A stretch of 64,000 bases of DNA from Rhynchospora pubera (taxonomy: Eukaryota > Streptophyta > Magnoliopsida > Poales > Cyperaceae): positions 45,266,257-45,330,256 of the forward strand of contig CM051459.1 in NCBI GenBank assembly GCA_028095005.1, read 5' to 3'. A program made the position numbers and the translations under genes. The notes under the pieces are model-generated. The model was given only the letters and a program-made list of their open reading frames with translations. It was not told where the DNA came from and did not search any database. Position 1 is the stretch's first letter; every line of letters begins with the position of its first letter. Below, piece by piece: positions 1 through 12,572 of the stretch.

Positions 1-1805
1 TGCAGTCAACCTCCGCTCAGCAGTTTCTTTCTCCTGGAAGAATTGTTGTTGTCAAATCACAATCAGTTGTGTTCCTTTACTGATAAGTTTTGTTGTCTTT
101 TTTGTTGTTCAGAATTTTTAAATATAATTAGATTTCATACAACAGGGAGAAGAGCATTTGCTGGGTGTAGTACTCAAGTCCCCATCTCCTACTTTCAAAA
201 ATTACCTTGTTCTTGTCCTGACAACCGAATCCCCTACTAGTACATCGGCATTGATACCTTCATCAATGCAATCTGTATCGAACAGAGATCAATTAGACAC
301 AGGTGCCAATTTCCCGGGCAGGGTATTGGCCCCAAAGAGTAAAAGGGGAATGGACGATGAGTACTTTGTCACATCAAGTTCGACTCGCAAAGGAACGGGT
401 GCTGTGAATATAGAGGTGCCGAAGTATGGTGTGGCAGCTGGTGTGAGTTATGCAGTTAAACAATTGGAGAGCAATACAAAAGAGATAATTAGCATATGTC
501 AGCCCAAAATGAAGATAGATCAGGTGAAGCTTCTAGAGGAGCCAAGTGATGCTGTCTATTCAAGGACAATTCAGCAGCTTGTAAAATATACGTCTGAAGG
601 AGGGAAATTCCCTCCTGCCTTAGACCCCATTAAAGGTATCACTGTAAATACAATGCTATACTCAAAATTATATTTAACTTGTGGTGTTTTGTTTTTACTC
701 AAAATTATAGTTAATTTGTAAATACAGATCTGAAGTTGAAGGATATGTCGGTAGTGGAGCAATACCGGAAGTACAATAAGCTACTGCAAAAACTGACAGA
801 GAACAAGTGCCATGGCTGTATTAAATTCAAGGAGCATTTTTCTTTGATTAAGGAGCAAAAAAGGCACAAGGAGGAGGTTACTGCCTTAGAGTTCCTAATG
901 TCCGATGAGGCTCTCCAACAGATGCCTGACTTCCAAGGCCGCGTAACTAAACCTCTTCTTCTCTTTGTTATTTTCTTTCTATCTTTCTTCTGTTGTTGTT
1001 TACTCCAAGATGACAAGGAAAATGCAGATAGATGTGCTGAAGGAAATAAATTGCATAGATGAAGATTTAGTAGTGCAACTAAAGGGAAGGGTGGCGTGTG
1101 AGATGAATTCAGGCGAGGAGTTAATATGCACAGAGTGTTTATTTGAGAACCAATTTGATGACCTCGAACCTGAAGAAGCTGTTGCTGTCATGTCTGCTCT
1201 TGTTTTCCAACAGAACAACACATCTGAACCTTCGCTGACTCCCAAGCTCTCTCTTGCAACCAAAAGGTATGTTGTATTGGACTGTTTTTCTTTTGTTCTT
1301 TGTACAAGCCAGTGCATATACAACTAAAATTACTTGCTTTTTTTTTTTTTGATAGACTTTATGATACTGCAATAAGACTAGGGGAGCTGCAAGCTCAGTT
1401 CAAAGTAGCTGTGGACCCGCAGGACTATGCACGTGACAATCTCAAATTCGGCCTTGTTGAAGTTGTGTATGAATGGGCCAGGGTATTACTACAACCTGCT
1501 TAGTTCATTTTTTTTCCCTTATTTGCAACTTAAGATGTTGCCTGACACTTTCTGTCCTTTTTTTTCCTTTAATAATATTTTGTGGCTTGCAGGGGACTCC
1601 TTTTGCAGAGATATGTGAGCTCACTGATGTGTCAGAAGGGCTGATAGTACGAACAATAGTAAGATTAGATGAAACTTGTCGAGAGTTCAGGAATGCTGCT
1701 GCAATTATGGGAAACTCTACTCTTTTTAAGAAGATGGAGGCAGCTTCAAATGCCATTAAACGTGACATTGTTTTTGCCGCTAGCCTGTATGTCACTGGTG
1801 TCTAA
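1..1805 (+). CDS. SKI2: SKI2-type DExH-box RNA helicase, C-terminal part
   Basis: Partial gene cut by the left window edge. Exons joined in phase: <1-65, 146-635, 728-942, 1028-1266, 1356-1482, 1593-1805, giving 448 residues before the stop. The family is the helicase subunit of the cytoplasmic SKI complex, which feeds mRNA 3'-to-5' into the exosome. The DEAD-box helicase core lies outside the window. What is seen is the arch insertion (starting near QFLSPGRIVVVKSQS) and the C-terminal DSHCT domain, with diagnostic stretches FKEHFSLIKEQKRHKEEV, LKGRVACEMNSGEELI, ENLKFGLVEVVYEWA, DETCREFRNAAAIMGN and the terminal IKRDIVFAASLYVTGV. The MTR4 branch shares the architecture, but the ending and the CLFENQFDDLEPEEAVA region fit SKI2 better. 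No frameshift or in-frame stop was seen. Recognition is by family memory and was not searched. Confidence 0.93.
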
Positions 1806-3022
1806 TTTCTATCTCTTTACTCCCACAAAAAAATTTGTAACTACCTTTTCTTTGTACTTGAGACTAATTAATTGGTAGCAGATTAGAAAGGTGTTTCACC
1901 GAGTTTAGAAATGTTTCAATAGACACTCCTATCACAATGACACAATCATGAGTGAAGTGATTATCGCTTATATTTTATCCTCTATAGTAATATTTGCCGT
2001 CTATTTTTCGAATATGATTTGTCTAGCCCATCCATATAGCACTCATCCACTGAAATACACTTTTCGACTTTTTGCTTCTTTAAGGTATTTGGCATGAATA
2101 ATGTTAGTCCAACCTTAAAAGTTAGCGAACAAATATGCTAATCTACAATTGTCAAACAAATTTGATTTTGACAATTTGAGGTTTGTAAAGTGCTAATTTG
2201 GACTAACTCGTTAATTCAATGATTTGGTAAGTTAGTAACTTAGTGTTGCTTGTCCTTTACTTTTTTAATTTTCAAATTTCAAAATTTTTTACCTATGCAA
2301 CGAAAAAAATAAAAAAAAATTTGAAAAATTTTCAATTTGAAAAAAATCGAATTTCAGATTTTTTAAATTTCAAAATTTTAAAGTTAAAATTTAAAAAATT
2401 TTCGAATGTAACTTTCCAAAATTTCAAATTAATTATAGGCTAATTTTAGTGTTGCAAGTAATGCACTAACTTCGATCACTATAATCTATCATACCAGACA
2501 ATGTTTGCTAATCTCAAATTAGTATTATTAACTTTAACTCTACTAATTTCCGGCACTAATTCCAAAAAAAATGCTAATTTTAAACTCCTAACCTCATTAA
2601 TATTACACTGGTAAATTAATATAATAAGAGCTTTTGCTAATTGCTAGTATCATCGATCAATACCCCAAAACAATTAAATCCGGTATATAAACAAAATTCT
2701 TGGGAAAGATAAGAGAGTAGCATTGAGACGCATGTCCTTGAGTAATAAATCGCCCATAAAAATATAAAGAAAACCAAGGGTAACATTATTTAAATGTGTA
2801 CATAAGATGTGCTAGTGAAAAATTGTGCTGTTGTTTGGGAGCTGAGCTGAATAATGCGCAATAACCAAAACATCCTGAGACTAAACGAGCTTATTAGGCG
2901 GCACTGTCTTTAGCAATTCCAACTTGATCTGTGTGTAATTTTTAGCTCCGGCGAGACCAAGAATCAGGGATAAATGTATGATAAAAATGTAGAGGGGAAA
3001 TTAAAAAAGCTATTTAGTTTGC
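1806..3022. other. AT-rich spacer between SKI2 and the uncoupling protein gene
   Basis: The 3' ends of two converging genes face each other here, so untranslated regions occupy both margins. The middle (about 2260-2440) is extremely A/T rich with long A and T runs. Around 2140-2185 there is a short hairpin-like ATTGTCAAA/TTTGACAAT pair. No coding potential was recognised. Confidence 0.6.
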
Positions 3023-5218
3023 CTAGAGTTTCATAAAGGATTTCTTGATCTGCACATTGAAAAGAATAATAATAATAATAAGTAAGAATGGATAGCGTCA
3101 TTTGTTGAAGAATGTTGAAGATAAGTAAAGGAAATCTAATGCATGTCATGGTTAAAATCAATGGAATAAGGAAGAAATTAGAATTACCTGCTCAAGAGTC
3201 AAAAACATTATAACATTCCACGATCCTAGCCTGACAAAATTCGGGATGAAGCCCTTGTAAAATGCAAATATTCCCTGAAATCAATCATATCTGTTGCTTT
3301 AACTAGCTATACAATTTACTTTCTCCCAAAGAAGTAAGAAAATAATTAAACAAGAAATGTTGCTCAAATAGTCACTGTGCTAATTTTTCTGGCAATATGA
3401 ATTTTTCTTTCGTACTGAATATTACCTATTTAAAATATCCAATTTTTCCTTAAATAAATTTACATCCACAATCAAGTGTTCATGTCTGCTGAAGCATATA
3501 ATAAGTCAAATGTTATGGTGCACAAAGCACACAACTAAACTACCCAGGAAACAAAACTAGATGCTGGCTTCATGACTGGTACTGATTTAAGACAGGAACA
3601 CAAGTCACAATAAGTGAATCAAATACTAAATGAAGGAAACAAAAGGAGGGAGTAGCATACATCATTCTTTAAAGTTCTGATGAAGCAATCAAAAGTACTT
3701 TTGTATGATGGATCCCCCATCATTCTTGATTTGACCTGTAGAATACACCCGGTGAAAAGTTCTCATCATCAAAATAGTATGGAAGTAGAGTAATAGGCTA
3801 ATAGCAGCATGTGTATAGACATACCACATCAATAGGAGAACCTATGCAAACAGCAAAAAACCCAGCACCTAGTCCAGCCAAAAGATGTGTCCAAACATTA
3901 TCTGAAAACCCTGGAATCTTCAATATTGTCTGTTATCAACACAACAAAATAAATTCCAGAGATTAGGCATGGGCAGGCAGTTACTAGTTCTAAAATCGTC
4001 ATCTGTTATATCAGCATCAGTAATGAACTTATTTATTTGAAACCTGTTTCACTTGATCATAGCTGGCCAATTCTGCAGCATTTACTATGGCATTTCGAGC
4101 AATGTTAGGTCCAAGCCCAGTCCATAGAGCCCCCAATCCTTCCTGAAATTGATATCAAAATTCAAACACATGCAACAAATTTTGAATTTACCCCTGTAAA
4201 GCAAGAAAACAACAAACCTGTCTGATAATAGTGGCATACGCATTAAGTGCTCCAGAGTATCGTTTCTTCACGCCTGAGGAGAGCTTTCCTTCAGATTGAA
4301 GCCTCACTTTGACCAGATCAGTTGGATTTGCAACGGTTATTGCTATTGCTCCTATTTTCAAATATATAAAAAGAATGACATGAACCTGCTGCCATGTTTG
4401 TGTGGTTTTATGCACAAGATATGCTCAGAAATTATTGTAATATGCTAAAAAATAAAATGGCACAAGATAGTAACCATGAAAAAATTACATACCAATTATT
4501 GTAATATGCTAAAAAATAAAATGGCACAAGATAGTAACCATGAAAAAATTACATACCAGTTGTCAGCGCAGCTAAGATTTTCCTTGACAGAGGAGCATCA
4601 CCAACATGGTTTTCGCCAACATAAAAGGATTTAACCTTAAAAAATAAGAATCACAAGCCAATGAGCTTAAGCAGATACATAGACACACTGCAACAAAAAA
4701 GAATAAAAAAGTAGAGAATCCTGCTAGAAAGGAAATAAAGAAACGAACAGGATCATAGAGCCCAATACGAAGGCCGCCAAAGAGGCACTGCCGGTGGAGA
4801 CCTGGTACAATGCCTTTCCAAAGAGCAGCTAATCCTTCCTCCCTTATGATCGTTGCGATCGTGTCGAGCAATCCCTTGTATTTGACTGCTGTTGGGTCTC
4901 CTGCTGCCGCTTTCTTCTGCAGCTGAAGCCGCACTTTGGCTGTGTCTATTGGAAGTGTTGTTGCCTACAAACCCATCAAATACCATGTTATTTCCAAACT
5001 TCCTATGCTCTTAAATCTTAATTGTATATATCTACTTGTACTGGTATTCTGTACTGACAGACAGGGAAAGCTGGTACTTGATGACTTAATTGAAGAAATG
5101 AACATAGTGTAAAGTGAAATTTGAGTGAGACAAGGAGTACCTCGGCGAAACAGGCAGCGATGGCGCTACTAACGAATAAAGCGGCGAAGGACAGCTCTTG
5201 GTCGCTCATGCTGTCCAA
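3023..5218 (-). CDS. PUMP: Mitochondrial uncoupling protein (plant PUMP/UCP carrier)
   Basis: Nine exons on the minus strand: 5141-5218, 4749-4964, 4557-4635, 4218-4351, 4044-4142, 3825-3929, 3661-3735, 3188-3274, 3023-3049. They total 900 nt and encode 299 residues, near the family's usual 300-305. Inner-membrane carriers of this family dissipate the proton gradient, and plant members may also exchange dicarboxylates and amino acids. The three carrier repeats each show a PxDxxK signature: PIDTAK (about residue 31), PTDLVK (134) and PIDVVK (260). GLHRQCLFGGLRIGLYDP and GLGPNIARNAIVNAAELASY are typical of plant UCPs. SPID and the lack of a GAY insertion resemble the PUMP2 branch. A second Met at residue 4 could also be the start. 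The last coding exon has only nine codons. Intron 3 begins inside a 64-bp tandem duplication. Confidence 0.93.
4430..4557 (-). repeat. 64-bp perfect tandem duplication containing a splice donor
   Basis: 4430-4493 and 4494-4557 are identical. Each copy includes, read on the minus strand, the last exonic G and the donor GTATGT of intron 3 of the uncoupling protein gene. The gene-proximal copy supplies the donor used in the model. The distal copy is an equally good donor inside the intron. Using the distal donor would put an in-frame TAA two codons into the added sequence. Confidence 0.95.
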
Positions 5219-5280
5219 TGCCTGTCTCAGTTCTCTTTCTCTACCTCAACCTCAACTCAAGCTTCTCAATATAAAGCGCA

Positions 5281-5414
5281 AAGAGAGAGAGAGAGAGAGA
5301 GTCAATGGGAAAATGCAAATGTCAAATTGGTTTCTTCAGATGTTATAGATTGAGAATGCAATGTCAAAAAATAGATCTCGTTCGCGTCGTGCGACAGAGA
5401 GAGAGAGAGAGAGA
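5281..5414. repeat. Two (GA)n microsatellites in the uncoupling protein leader
   Basis: (GA)n tracts at 5281-5301 and 5396-5414 lie 60-200 bp upstream of the start codon of the minus-strand uncoupling protein gene, so they read as (CT)n on its sense strand. Such tracts are common in plant leaders and core promoters and can bind GAGA-binding (BPC) factors; the regulatory role is inference. Confidence 0.85.
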
Positions 5415-7067
5415 TTGTGAAATAGATCTGTGACCGCGCCGAATCGCCGATGGCGTTGAAGTTTGTACTTTGTAGTAGTCGAGAGAGCTAGCTTGTTCGT
5501 TGCTATCAATTAATAATTTTTAATTAATATAATCTGTTTTCGTTTCCAGTTCTGCCAAAACAGAAAAAAAGGTACTTTATAGTTTGTACATAGAAAAAAA
5601 AAACATACCTGCTCCTTTGTCGCTTTATGATCTGCTCCGTCTGATCTAAAACAGACGCAACATCTGGCAAAGTCCTGCGGTGCTGATTTAGTCCGTTTGC
5701 AAATCACCAAGAATTAAACTAATGACCGGCTAAATCAAGTCCAATAGAATATTTATTTATACATATCAGAAAAGAGGAGAAATTGAGACTTGATTTCTCT
5801 TTATATTCAGTCAGAATAATTTATTATCGTTTATTCTGCGTTTTTTTTTTAAATATTTTTTCAAAGAAATGAAAGAGAAATTTCTGAAAATAAAAATGAT
5901 ATTAATTTTTAAACTAAAGGATAATTTAGATAATGTTAACTTTTTTTTTTTTAAGAAAAGATTGACAGAAGCTGTCGAACGATAATGTAAAAATTTTGCA
6001 CGGAGGAATGTTTTTAAATTTCAATATGAAATATTGCAGCTTGTCATACAATTAAGACTGAATTTATAGATACATAAACTGTTGCAATTTCTTGTGATAC
6101 AAAGTGAATTATTATTTTTGCATTAAGGTGCAAGGTCAATCCATGACTTCATATATTCCTAATTTCCTACGCAGCAGCAATTTAGTTTTTAACTTTTATA
6201 CTGTTGATTCCGATCTCGTACCTAACAAAAGCGTGCAAATTGAGTTATGAACTAGCGGAAAAGATGAACACCGTTAATATACAATAAAATGTACCTTTGC
6301 TAAAAACAAAAAGAGGCCAACCTCTTCCAATCAACAAGAGAATAAAGAAATCTATTTCGAAGGTAAATGATGGTTTTCTTGTTAAATTCTCTTTCTTGTA
6401 CAAAAGAAACACAAAAGTCGCTGTTCTTAAATCCCTTTTTTCTCGTACAAATAAGCGATTATTTAACCACTTTTGTTGTCTTAATAGAGGTTTTGCCAGG
6501 AGATACCAATAGTTTACACTGATTAGAGTAGTACGGATTCAAATGGTGGGAGCAAAGTGGTTCAATGTACGCTGGACTGCTGGAGTGAATTTAATTTGCA
6601 TTCAATGCACCCTAACAGACCAATTATCAGATCTAATTCAGGATGTTCAGTAGCAGTTTATTTATTAACTACAGTTTTGTGGCTATTATAAATTTGTGCA
6701 TGTGAAGTTGATTCAGTGGTACATGTTTGATCCTTGTATTTGAAATATTCTGTGCAAGCATGAGATATGTCTCGTGAGAAGAACCGTATTCAAAGAGGAA
6801 ATAAGTAGATAAAAAATGGGTTAAGTAAATTCTCTTTCTACATGACAAGTTCATAAGTGGCGAGTATTTATTGAAAATCTTATTTTTCATATTTTTCTAG
6901 GATTAACCCCTTTTCTTAAAAAGAAAATAATAATTGAAGACATAGGTAGTACTACGAGATGAGCTGTGGATGGAGCAGAGGAGGTGTGTCAGTCAGGTCA
7001 AAAGATAAAAATGAAATTATCCCATGCATACAAAATCTCGTTTGCCCCAAGCCTTTCACATTGGCGA

Positions 7068-7301
7068 GGTGTGTTTGGATCATTGGATGCAACGGAATAA
7101 GTCGTGAATATGAAATAGGAATAAGAAATTTCGGTTTGAGTGCTTATCTATATTCTTTATTCTTATACCATGATTTTGTTAGTATAAAAATAAGGGTCCA
7201 AATTCTTTATTCTTGTGTTGTTTGGGTACAAGAATAAGAATAAACACTTAAACCGAAATTCCTTATTCCTATTCCCTATTTCCGGCTCATCCAAACACAC
7301 C
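7068..7301. mobile_element. MITE-like foldback element with GGTGTGTTTGGAT terminal repeats
   Basis: 234 bp bounded by the 13-bp inverted repeats GGTGTGTTTGGAT and ATCCAAACACACC. The arms continue imperfectly inward (left AATAGGAATAAGAAATTTCGG, right CCGAAATTCCTTATTCC), so most of the element can fold back on itself. No coding sequence. I did not find a clear target duplication. The ends resemble those of the MITEs at 49-51 kb, but the interior differs. Confidence 0.75.
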
Positions 7302-7607
7302 ATGAATACATATTAACCTATTCTACTAATTTTAATTTTTTTTAAAAATATTTTGTTAGTTATTTGCATTTTGTATAATGCAAGTTAGTCTTCTCTGCAT
7401 TTCGGAACACAAGCATACAATTATCATCTTAAAACTCAACTTTTAATTTCGGAACTAATGAAACTACAAAATTCATTTGTATTCGGATTAATTTATTGAA
7501 TTTTTTTTAAACAAGTATATTAGTTCCTTCGTTTTATCTATTTTTTTATAATTATATATATGCTTGTTTACTACAAATTTTTATACAACAACAACAACTA
7601 AGTTTTT

Positions 7608-7653
7608 TGTTCCAAAAGACCCAAACAAATTGTTCCAAAAGACCCAAACAAAT
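7608..7653. repeat. 23-bp direct tandem repeat, two copies
   Basis: Two identical adjacent 23-mers beginning TGTTCCAAAAGACCC. The second copy is followed by CAAATTGGGATAAGCTAG-like sequence, a tail seen in a dispersed plant repeat preceded by ACAACAACAACTAAG, which is present just upstream. Probably the decayed end of a retroposon. Confidence 0.7.
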
Positions 7654-8209
7654 TGGGATAAGCTAGAAAAGAAACCAGCAGAATTACTACAAACTTTTAT
7701 ATAGTGAAAAAATTTAAGGAAGCGATATAATGAAATTTGGATATATTTCACAATTGGAACATCCTAAAAAACTGTTATTAAGATTTAAATAATAATAAAA
7801 TGGACATATCTTTTTGTCTACAGTACTATTGGTAGGTCGTACATAGAACTGTTTGATCATTGATTAATTAAATTAAGTATCAATTTTTCAAAAAATATCT
7901 AGCAATCCGTTTTAAAATTTCTATCAATTTGATCCAAAATTTTTTTGTTGTCACTTGTGAACATTAACCCATACCAAAAAGTAATAACTAAAATTGCACA
8001 GATGACAAATGGTGGATGACCCGCCACATCTAAAGAAACACCAACACCAACATAGTAGGGAACCTTAACCCCAAAGGAATCGTAGATCGTAGAACTCCAT
8101 AATAATTGACATTCGTTTCGACTTTGAACTAGGAGTAATCGTCTCTTCAAGACACCGAAGCATTAAATTGTGTCATCTACCCCTTTCAAAGCTCCTTCTA
8201 ATTTCCTCA

Positions 8210-10684
8210 ATGGAGCAGCAACAGCAACCTCTACTTTCAGGCACTACTTCCCTCTCCTCTCTCTCCCTGGTCTCGTTTAGCTCGTGAGGATAACGACCTG
8301 AGGCTCAATTTTACTTGGTTTCGTTTAATTTTGTGATCACAGGAAATGACAGTCGGGGGGAGTCATGGAGGTCGTACGAGTACTTGGGAAGGAGCACGTC
8401 CCTGCATGTACCAACTGGAGAGGAATTGGTAAGCGGAGAGGAGGTGCGATTGGCATCCAACTTCTCTGACAGTGACAGGTTCAGTTGCTACCCTCCTTCC
8501 ATTCATGGTGCTCTCGTCAGCTCCCCTGACCCACCTCCTCTCTTCCCCAATCCTCCTTCCCATGGTAAATTGTAGATTTAGTTTGCAACTTTTGTATCAT
8601 TGTTCTGGTACGTGGGCTATTCATGTGTTGTTTCTGTGTTCCAAACTTCAATTGGTAAGTTCTGGGACAATTGGATTGTGTTATGGTTGGTGACATCTGA
8701 TTAAAGGGTTAATAGTAATAATTGTACGTATCGCTTATTTTATTGAATGCTATGTTTGACATTACTGATGGAAATGACTTGATAATTGCTTCTCCAGGAG
8801 GTTATGGGTATCAAGGAGGCTACAATGATTACCAATCTGGTTACCCCCCAAGGCCAATTGGCAGGTTTGTAGTCCCTACCTTGCATTTCACTCTAAACCT
8901 TTGTGAAAATTTTATTTTGAATACTCTATTCTGGCATTTTACTGTTTTTGCCTCACATCTTTCATCTTATATACTATCTTCATTGGAATTATTATTATTA
9001 TTATTTTTTAACATAGACCAAGAAAAAACTACTCCTTTTGGTTTTTGACAAGTGACTAAACTATGGTAGTAGATTCCCCGTTAATGAATAATTCCTCAAA
9101 AAAAAAACATCTATTGAGTATGTAATGTAATTGTAAATGTAAATTGATTTTGCAGTGGGGCATTGGATGAAGTCGAAATAAGGCAGTTGTTGATAAGCCA
9201 TGTAGGACATCGGTGTTGCTGGGGAAGTGGACCTGCACGCAGGTGGAAGATCACTTCTGTCGAGGACTGCAACGTGTATGTTGGGACATTAGAAACATTC
9301 TTTGAGGAAAGAGACACTGTGATAGAAAAAAAGCCATACTTGGGTGGAAAAATTGATGGGGCAGACAAAGGACAGCAAGTTGGAATATGGGATCTGGATT
9401 TACGGGCTTATTTCCCAGAACTGTTCATTCCTGACAAGGAAGTCAGGATCAATATCCCTCACTCTGAAGCTGTTCACAAGTGCCCTGGTAAATTTACCTT
9501 TGCTTCACTTCCAGCATTTTCCCCCTTTTTGTCATTTAGATTAGAGGAGGTATTTTTGTAAATTGTTAAGTGCATATGGATTTCGAAACATATGTAGTTC
9601 CGAATTGAGATCAGATTACCAATACAAACAATACTGGAAATTTCAGATTTCACTTTTCTTGCCTGTGCTTGACATCAGTTTTCTATTAAGAAGTTAGCGG
9701 TAATATAAAAGGCTTATAAAATATGCAAAATAACTTCAATTTGAGGCGCTCTTGTTGATAGATTGATAAGAATTTCTTTTGTTTTATTCGTATTCATACC
9801 TTTGTGGGGAACAAGTAATATATATATTAATAAGTTGATGATTACAGATTGCAAAAGTCGAGGGGAGACTGCTTGTGCATCTTGCAATGGCAAGGAAAAG
9901 CAGATGATACAGTGCCCTGCATGTTATGGAAGAGGTTTAATTGCTCACCGTGATGGTTCTGATACCATGTATGATTTACACATACTAGTTATTATCCAAA
10001 TAGGATTAATGCATTTATCTCCCAAGTGGGATTAATGCATTTGTCTCGTCAGTAAGTTACTGAGATCTGTCGTTTTTTTTTTTTTGGCAGATGCAAAAAT
10101 TGTAGTGGCAACGGGAACCTGCCTTGTACAATTTGCAACTCAAAAGGAACTGTGAAGTGCAAGACATGCGAGGGCCATGGTTCTCTTCTCACCAGCAGCA
10201 TTGCTGTTGTCAAATGGTCAATATTTTATCTCTACTTTTCCAAATATATCATATGTTCTGTTAGTTTCATGCCAATGAAGTTAACATATCTTGCATATCC
10301 AGGAAGACATTGTCTACAAAAAAGGTTAGTGCAACAAGTGGTGCTGCATCAGTTCCGGATGAAGTATTTCACCAGGCAAGAGGTGTTCAGCTGTGCAACA
10401 TGCAAGCGTACCAGTGCACCCCAGCCTTCTTCGCCGATTCCTACCATTTAAACAATTTCTCATCCCAAGTCATCGCCAGCCGTGCACCTGTGCCTTCCTC
10501 TGCTCGGGTCATCACTGAACGCCACATCATTTCTGTCCTGCCTGTAACACGTGTCACCATGGTCCACCGCAAGCGCTCCTTCAGCTTTTATATTGTTGGG
10601 TACAGTAGGGAAATATTTATTAGGGATTACCCATCTAGGTTTTGCTGGGGCCTCTGCTGTTGTTTTGAATGGCTTGGCATGTAA
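8210..10684 (+). CDS. SSUH2-like protein with DnaJ-type CxxCxG cysteine repeats
   Basis: Seven exons: 8210-8240, 8343-8564, 8798-8864, 9156-9487, 9848-9968, 10091-10216, 10303-10684, giving 426 residues in uninterrupted phase. The N-terminal part is Gly/Tyr/Pro-rich (GYGYQGGYNDYQSGYPP). A central domain follows (EVEIRQLLISHVGHRCCWGS to IPHSEAVHKCP). Then come about six Cys pairs of DnaJ zinc-finger style (CPDCKSRG, CASCNG, CPACYGRG, CKNCSGNG, CTICNSKG, CKTCEGHG) at about residues 216-300, and a basic C-terminal tail. This order matches the SSUH2 family, whose biochemical role is poorly known; zinc binding is inferred from the cysteines. The model needs a GC donor (CAG|GC) at exon 1. The GT donor at 8270 gives the wrong phase. 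Exon 1 is therefore the least certain part. Confidence 0.85.
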
Positions 10685-12410
10685 TTATGTTATTCTTTTT
10701 TTCCTCTTATTGCTGGAGAGTGTAACTATGTTGCTGGAGAGTAATAAATAAAGTATAGAGAGCGTAATTATGTTTTATAGTTTCCTTATTGCTGAGTGTG
10801 TATATATTTACTTCTGCTGTAATGGTTGTTTCTGATATTTGTCAGATTCTGAGGACAAATATTCGTGAACTTGTATAAACTATAAACTCAAAAGGATAGC
10901 GTGCCTTATTGAGACGTTATGTTTATTATTTCGTGAATGTTGTTACTTAATTCATTGTTATTTGCCTTATAAAATTTCTATATTATCTATTTTATTTCGT
11001 AACTTTTATTTTGCTGTTGATTGATTTTATATCTCTCATTCTCTCCTTGCTCCCACCAGTATTTTTTTTTAATTCCTTGTAATTTGCCTTTTAAATACAC
11101 TCATGTCTTATTGGTTAACTAAAAAAAATATTGGATCCGTTTACAATGAAATTAACATTTGAATCATGATTTAGACTACATCTATATCAATTATATGAAA
11201 AAAGTGAAGATACTATATAGATTTTGTGTTTCGTCAGACGCATAAAATGAAAGGAAATAACACGCAAACAGCATGAAATTTCATATATAATCATTTCATC
11301 AGTCTACATTCATTTTTTTTTCTCTTACTGTATTTGAAAATAATTAGTCTACGTTCTATTCTTTGTGTTTTTATATATTAATTCACTATAAAACGAACTC
11401 TTAATCCTAATTAAAAAAAATAAAAATCCCAATTGGGTGTTACTGTTACACCTAATGAACGGAACCTTTGCCCACCTGAGGCCCATAAGTAGTGGAGCCC
11501 GCTAATGCATCGCTCCACTGATACAGTGATACTGTGCATGGTTTTTCAGTCAGTTGACTTTTTTAAAAAAAATAAAAATGTTATTAATTAATTTACAAGA
11601 GTAAAAAGTCATCAGATAATGCAGTAAAATTTGTTGACTACAATAATTTTATTTATTATCTCATAATCTTAGACAATATAAACTAAAAAAAAATTGTATT
11701 TTTTTTTTTGTCTTTTGACGTGCATGCATCTTTTGCATAGACTGTCAAAGCAAAAAACGAAAAAAACAAGATAAAAATAGAACATGTTGAGTGAGCATTT
11801 AGAAGTTCAGATACTATATGAATATTTTGGATTAATTTATCTGATGTGCACTACGTTAATAATTATTTGTTCATCATGTATGGTGAAATTCATTTTGGTG
11901 TGGGTCCCACGGTCTTGGATGAGGATGGGAACTAGAGTAGAGGGCAAAATAGACATATTTTGGTGTTTATTTGTTCATCATGTATTGCGTCAAGACTCAA
12001 GACAGCTGCATTTTTCTCTAAATTTTCCAAAACATTGCTGTTATTTTCCAAACTTAGAATATCCTATTTTACAGTTTACACAATAACACAACCAATTTAC
12101 AGAAAATTATTCGTTCACCGTTAAAGAATTATTTGAATCTTTGTCCGACGGTCAACAGCTGTAACAAATTTTGAAATTTGAATTTGTATCCAACAGGCAA
12201 CAGCCAGATCAGCGAATCCCATTTCCTTCTTTCACCATTGTCATTCCAAACAGTTCAATCTCCTATTACAGCTGGCATCCACCGCTCATTTCAAAACCGT
12301 ATATCCCCAAAACCCTAATAACCTCCCATTATTTAATTTTTGGCAAAAAGAAAAAAGGAAAAGAAAACAAACCTTTCTCAAAAACTCCGACTAGCCGTTA
12401 CTTCCCCTTT
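10685..12410. other. Spacer with 3' region of the SSUH2-like gene and tubulin promoter
   Basis: AT-rich with several A/T homopolymers. The right-hand part (about 12160-12410) is less AT-rich and leads into the beta-tubulin core promoter. No mobile-element ends or coding sequence were recognised. Confidence 0.55.
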
Positions 12411-12419
12411 TATTTATAG
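12411..12419 (+). promoter_or_regulatory. TATA box of the beta-tubulin gene
   Basis: TATTTATAG sits about 155-160 bp before the start codon and is followed by a pyrimidine-rich leader (TTTCTCTCTTTCTCTCTG and similar), a common layout for strongly expressed plant housekeeping genes. Placement only; the start site was not mapped. Confidence 0.6.
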
Positions 12420-12572
12420 TACTTTTATACATCCCAATCCTCTTTGCTCCTGAATCCTCGTTTCGCTTCAATTCAAACCACAAACCTCTTCATTTTCTCT
12501 CTTTCTCTCTGTTTGAGATCTCCTTTCGCACAGATCTCTCTCCTCGATCTCTATCAGAATTCAGAACCAAAG

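Larger units (their letters stand above)
5415..8209. other. Gene-free spacer with a MITE and short repeats
   Basis: Diverging spacer between the uncoupling protein gene and the SSUH2-like gene, so both promoters lie at its ends. It is AT-rich. It contains the foldback element at 7068-7301 and the 23-bp tandem repeat at 7608-7653. Short open frames here (for example minus strand 7899-8150) match no family I recognise. Confidence 0.6.

Noticed and set aside
2262..2440. AT-rich stretch as a possible matrix attachment region
   Set aside because: Base composition alone is not enough evidence; recorded only as AT-rich spacer.
6297..6512. 71-codon plus-strand open frame (Lys/Phe-rich)
   Set aside because: Composition is what AT-rich noncoding DNA yields; no splice partners or homology were recognised.
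7899..8150. 83-codon minus-strand open frame with a hydrophobic stretch
   Set aside because: No family recognised. It overlaps the upstream region of the SSUH2-like gene, and its codon context resembles random AT-rich DNA.
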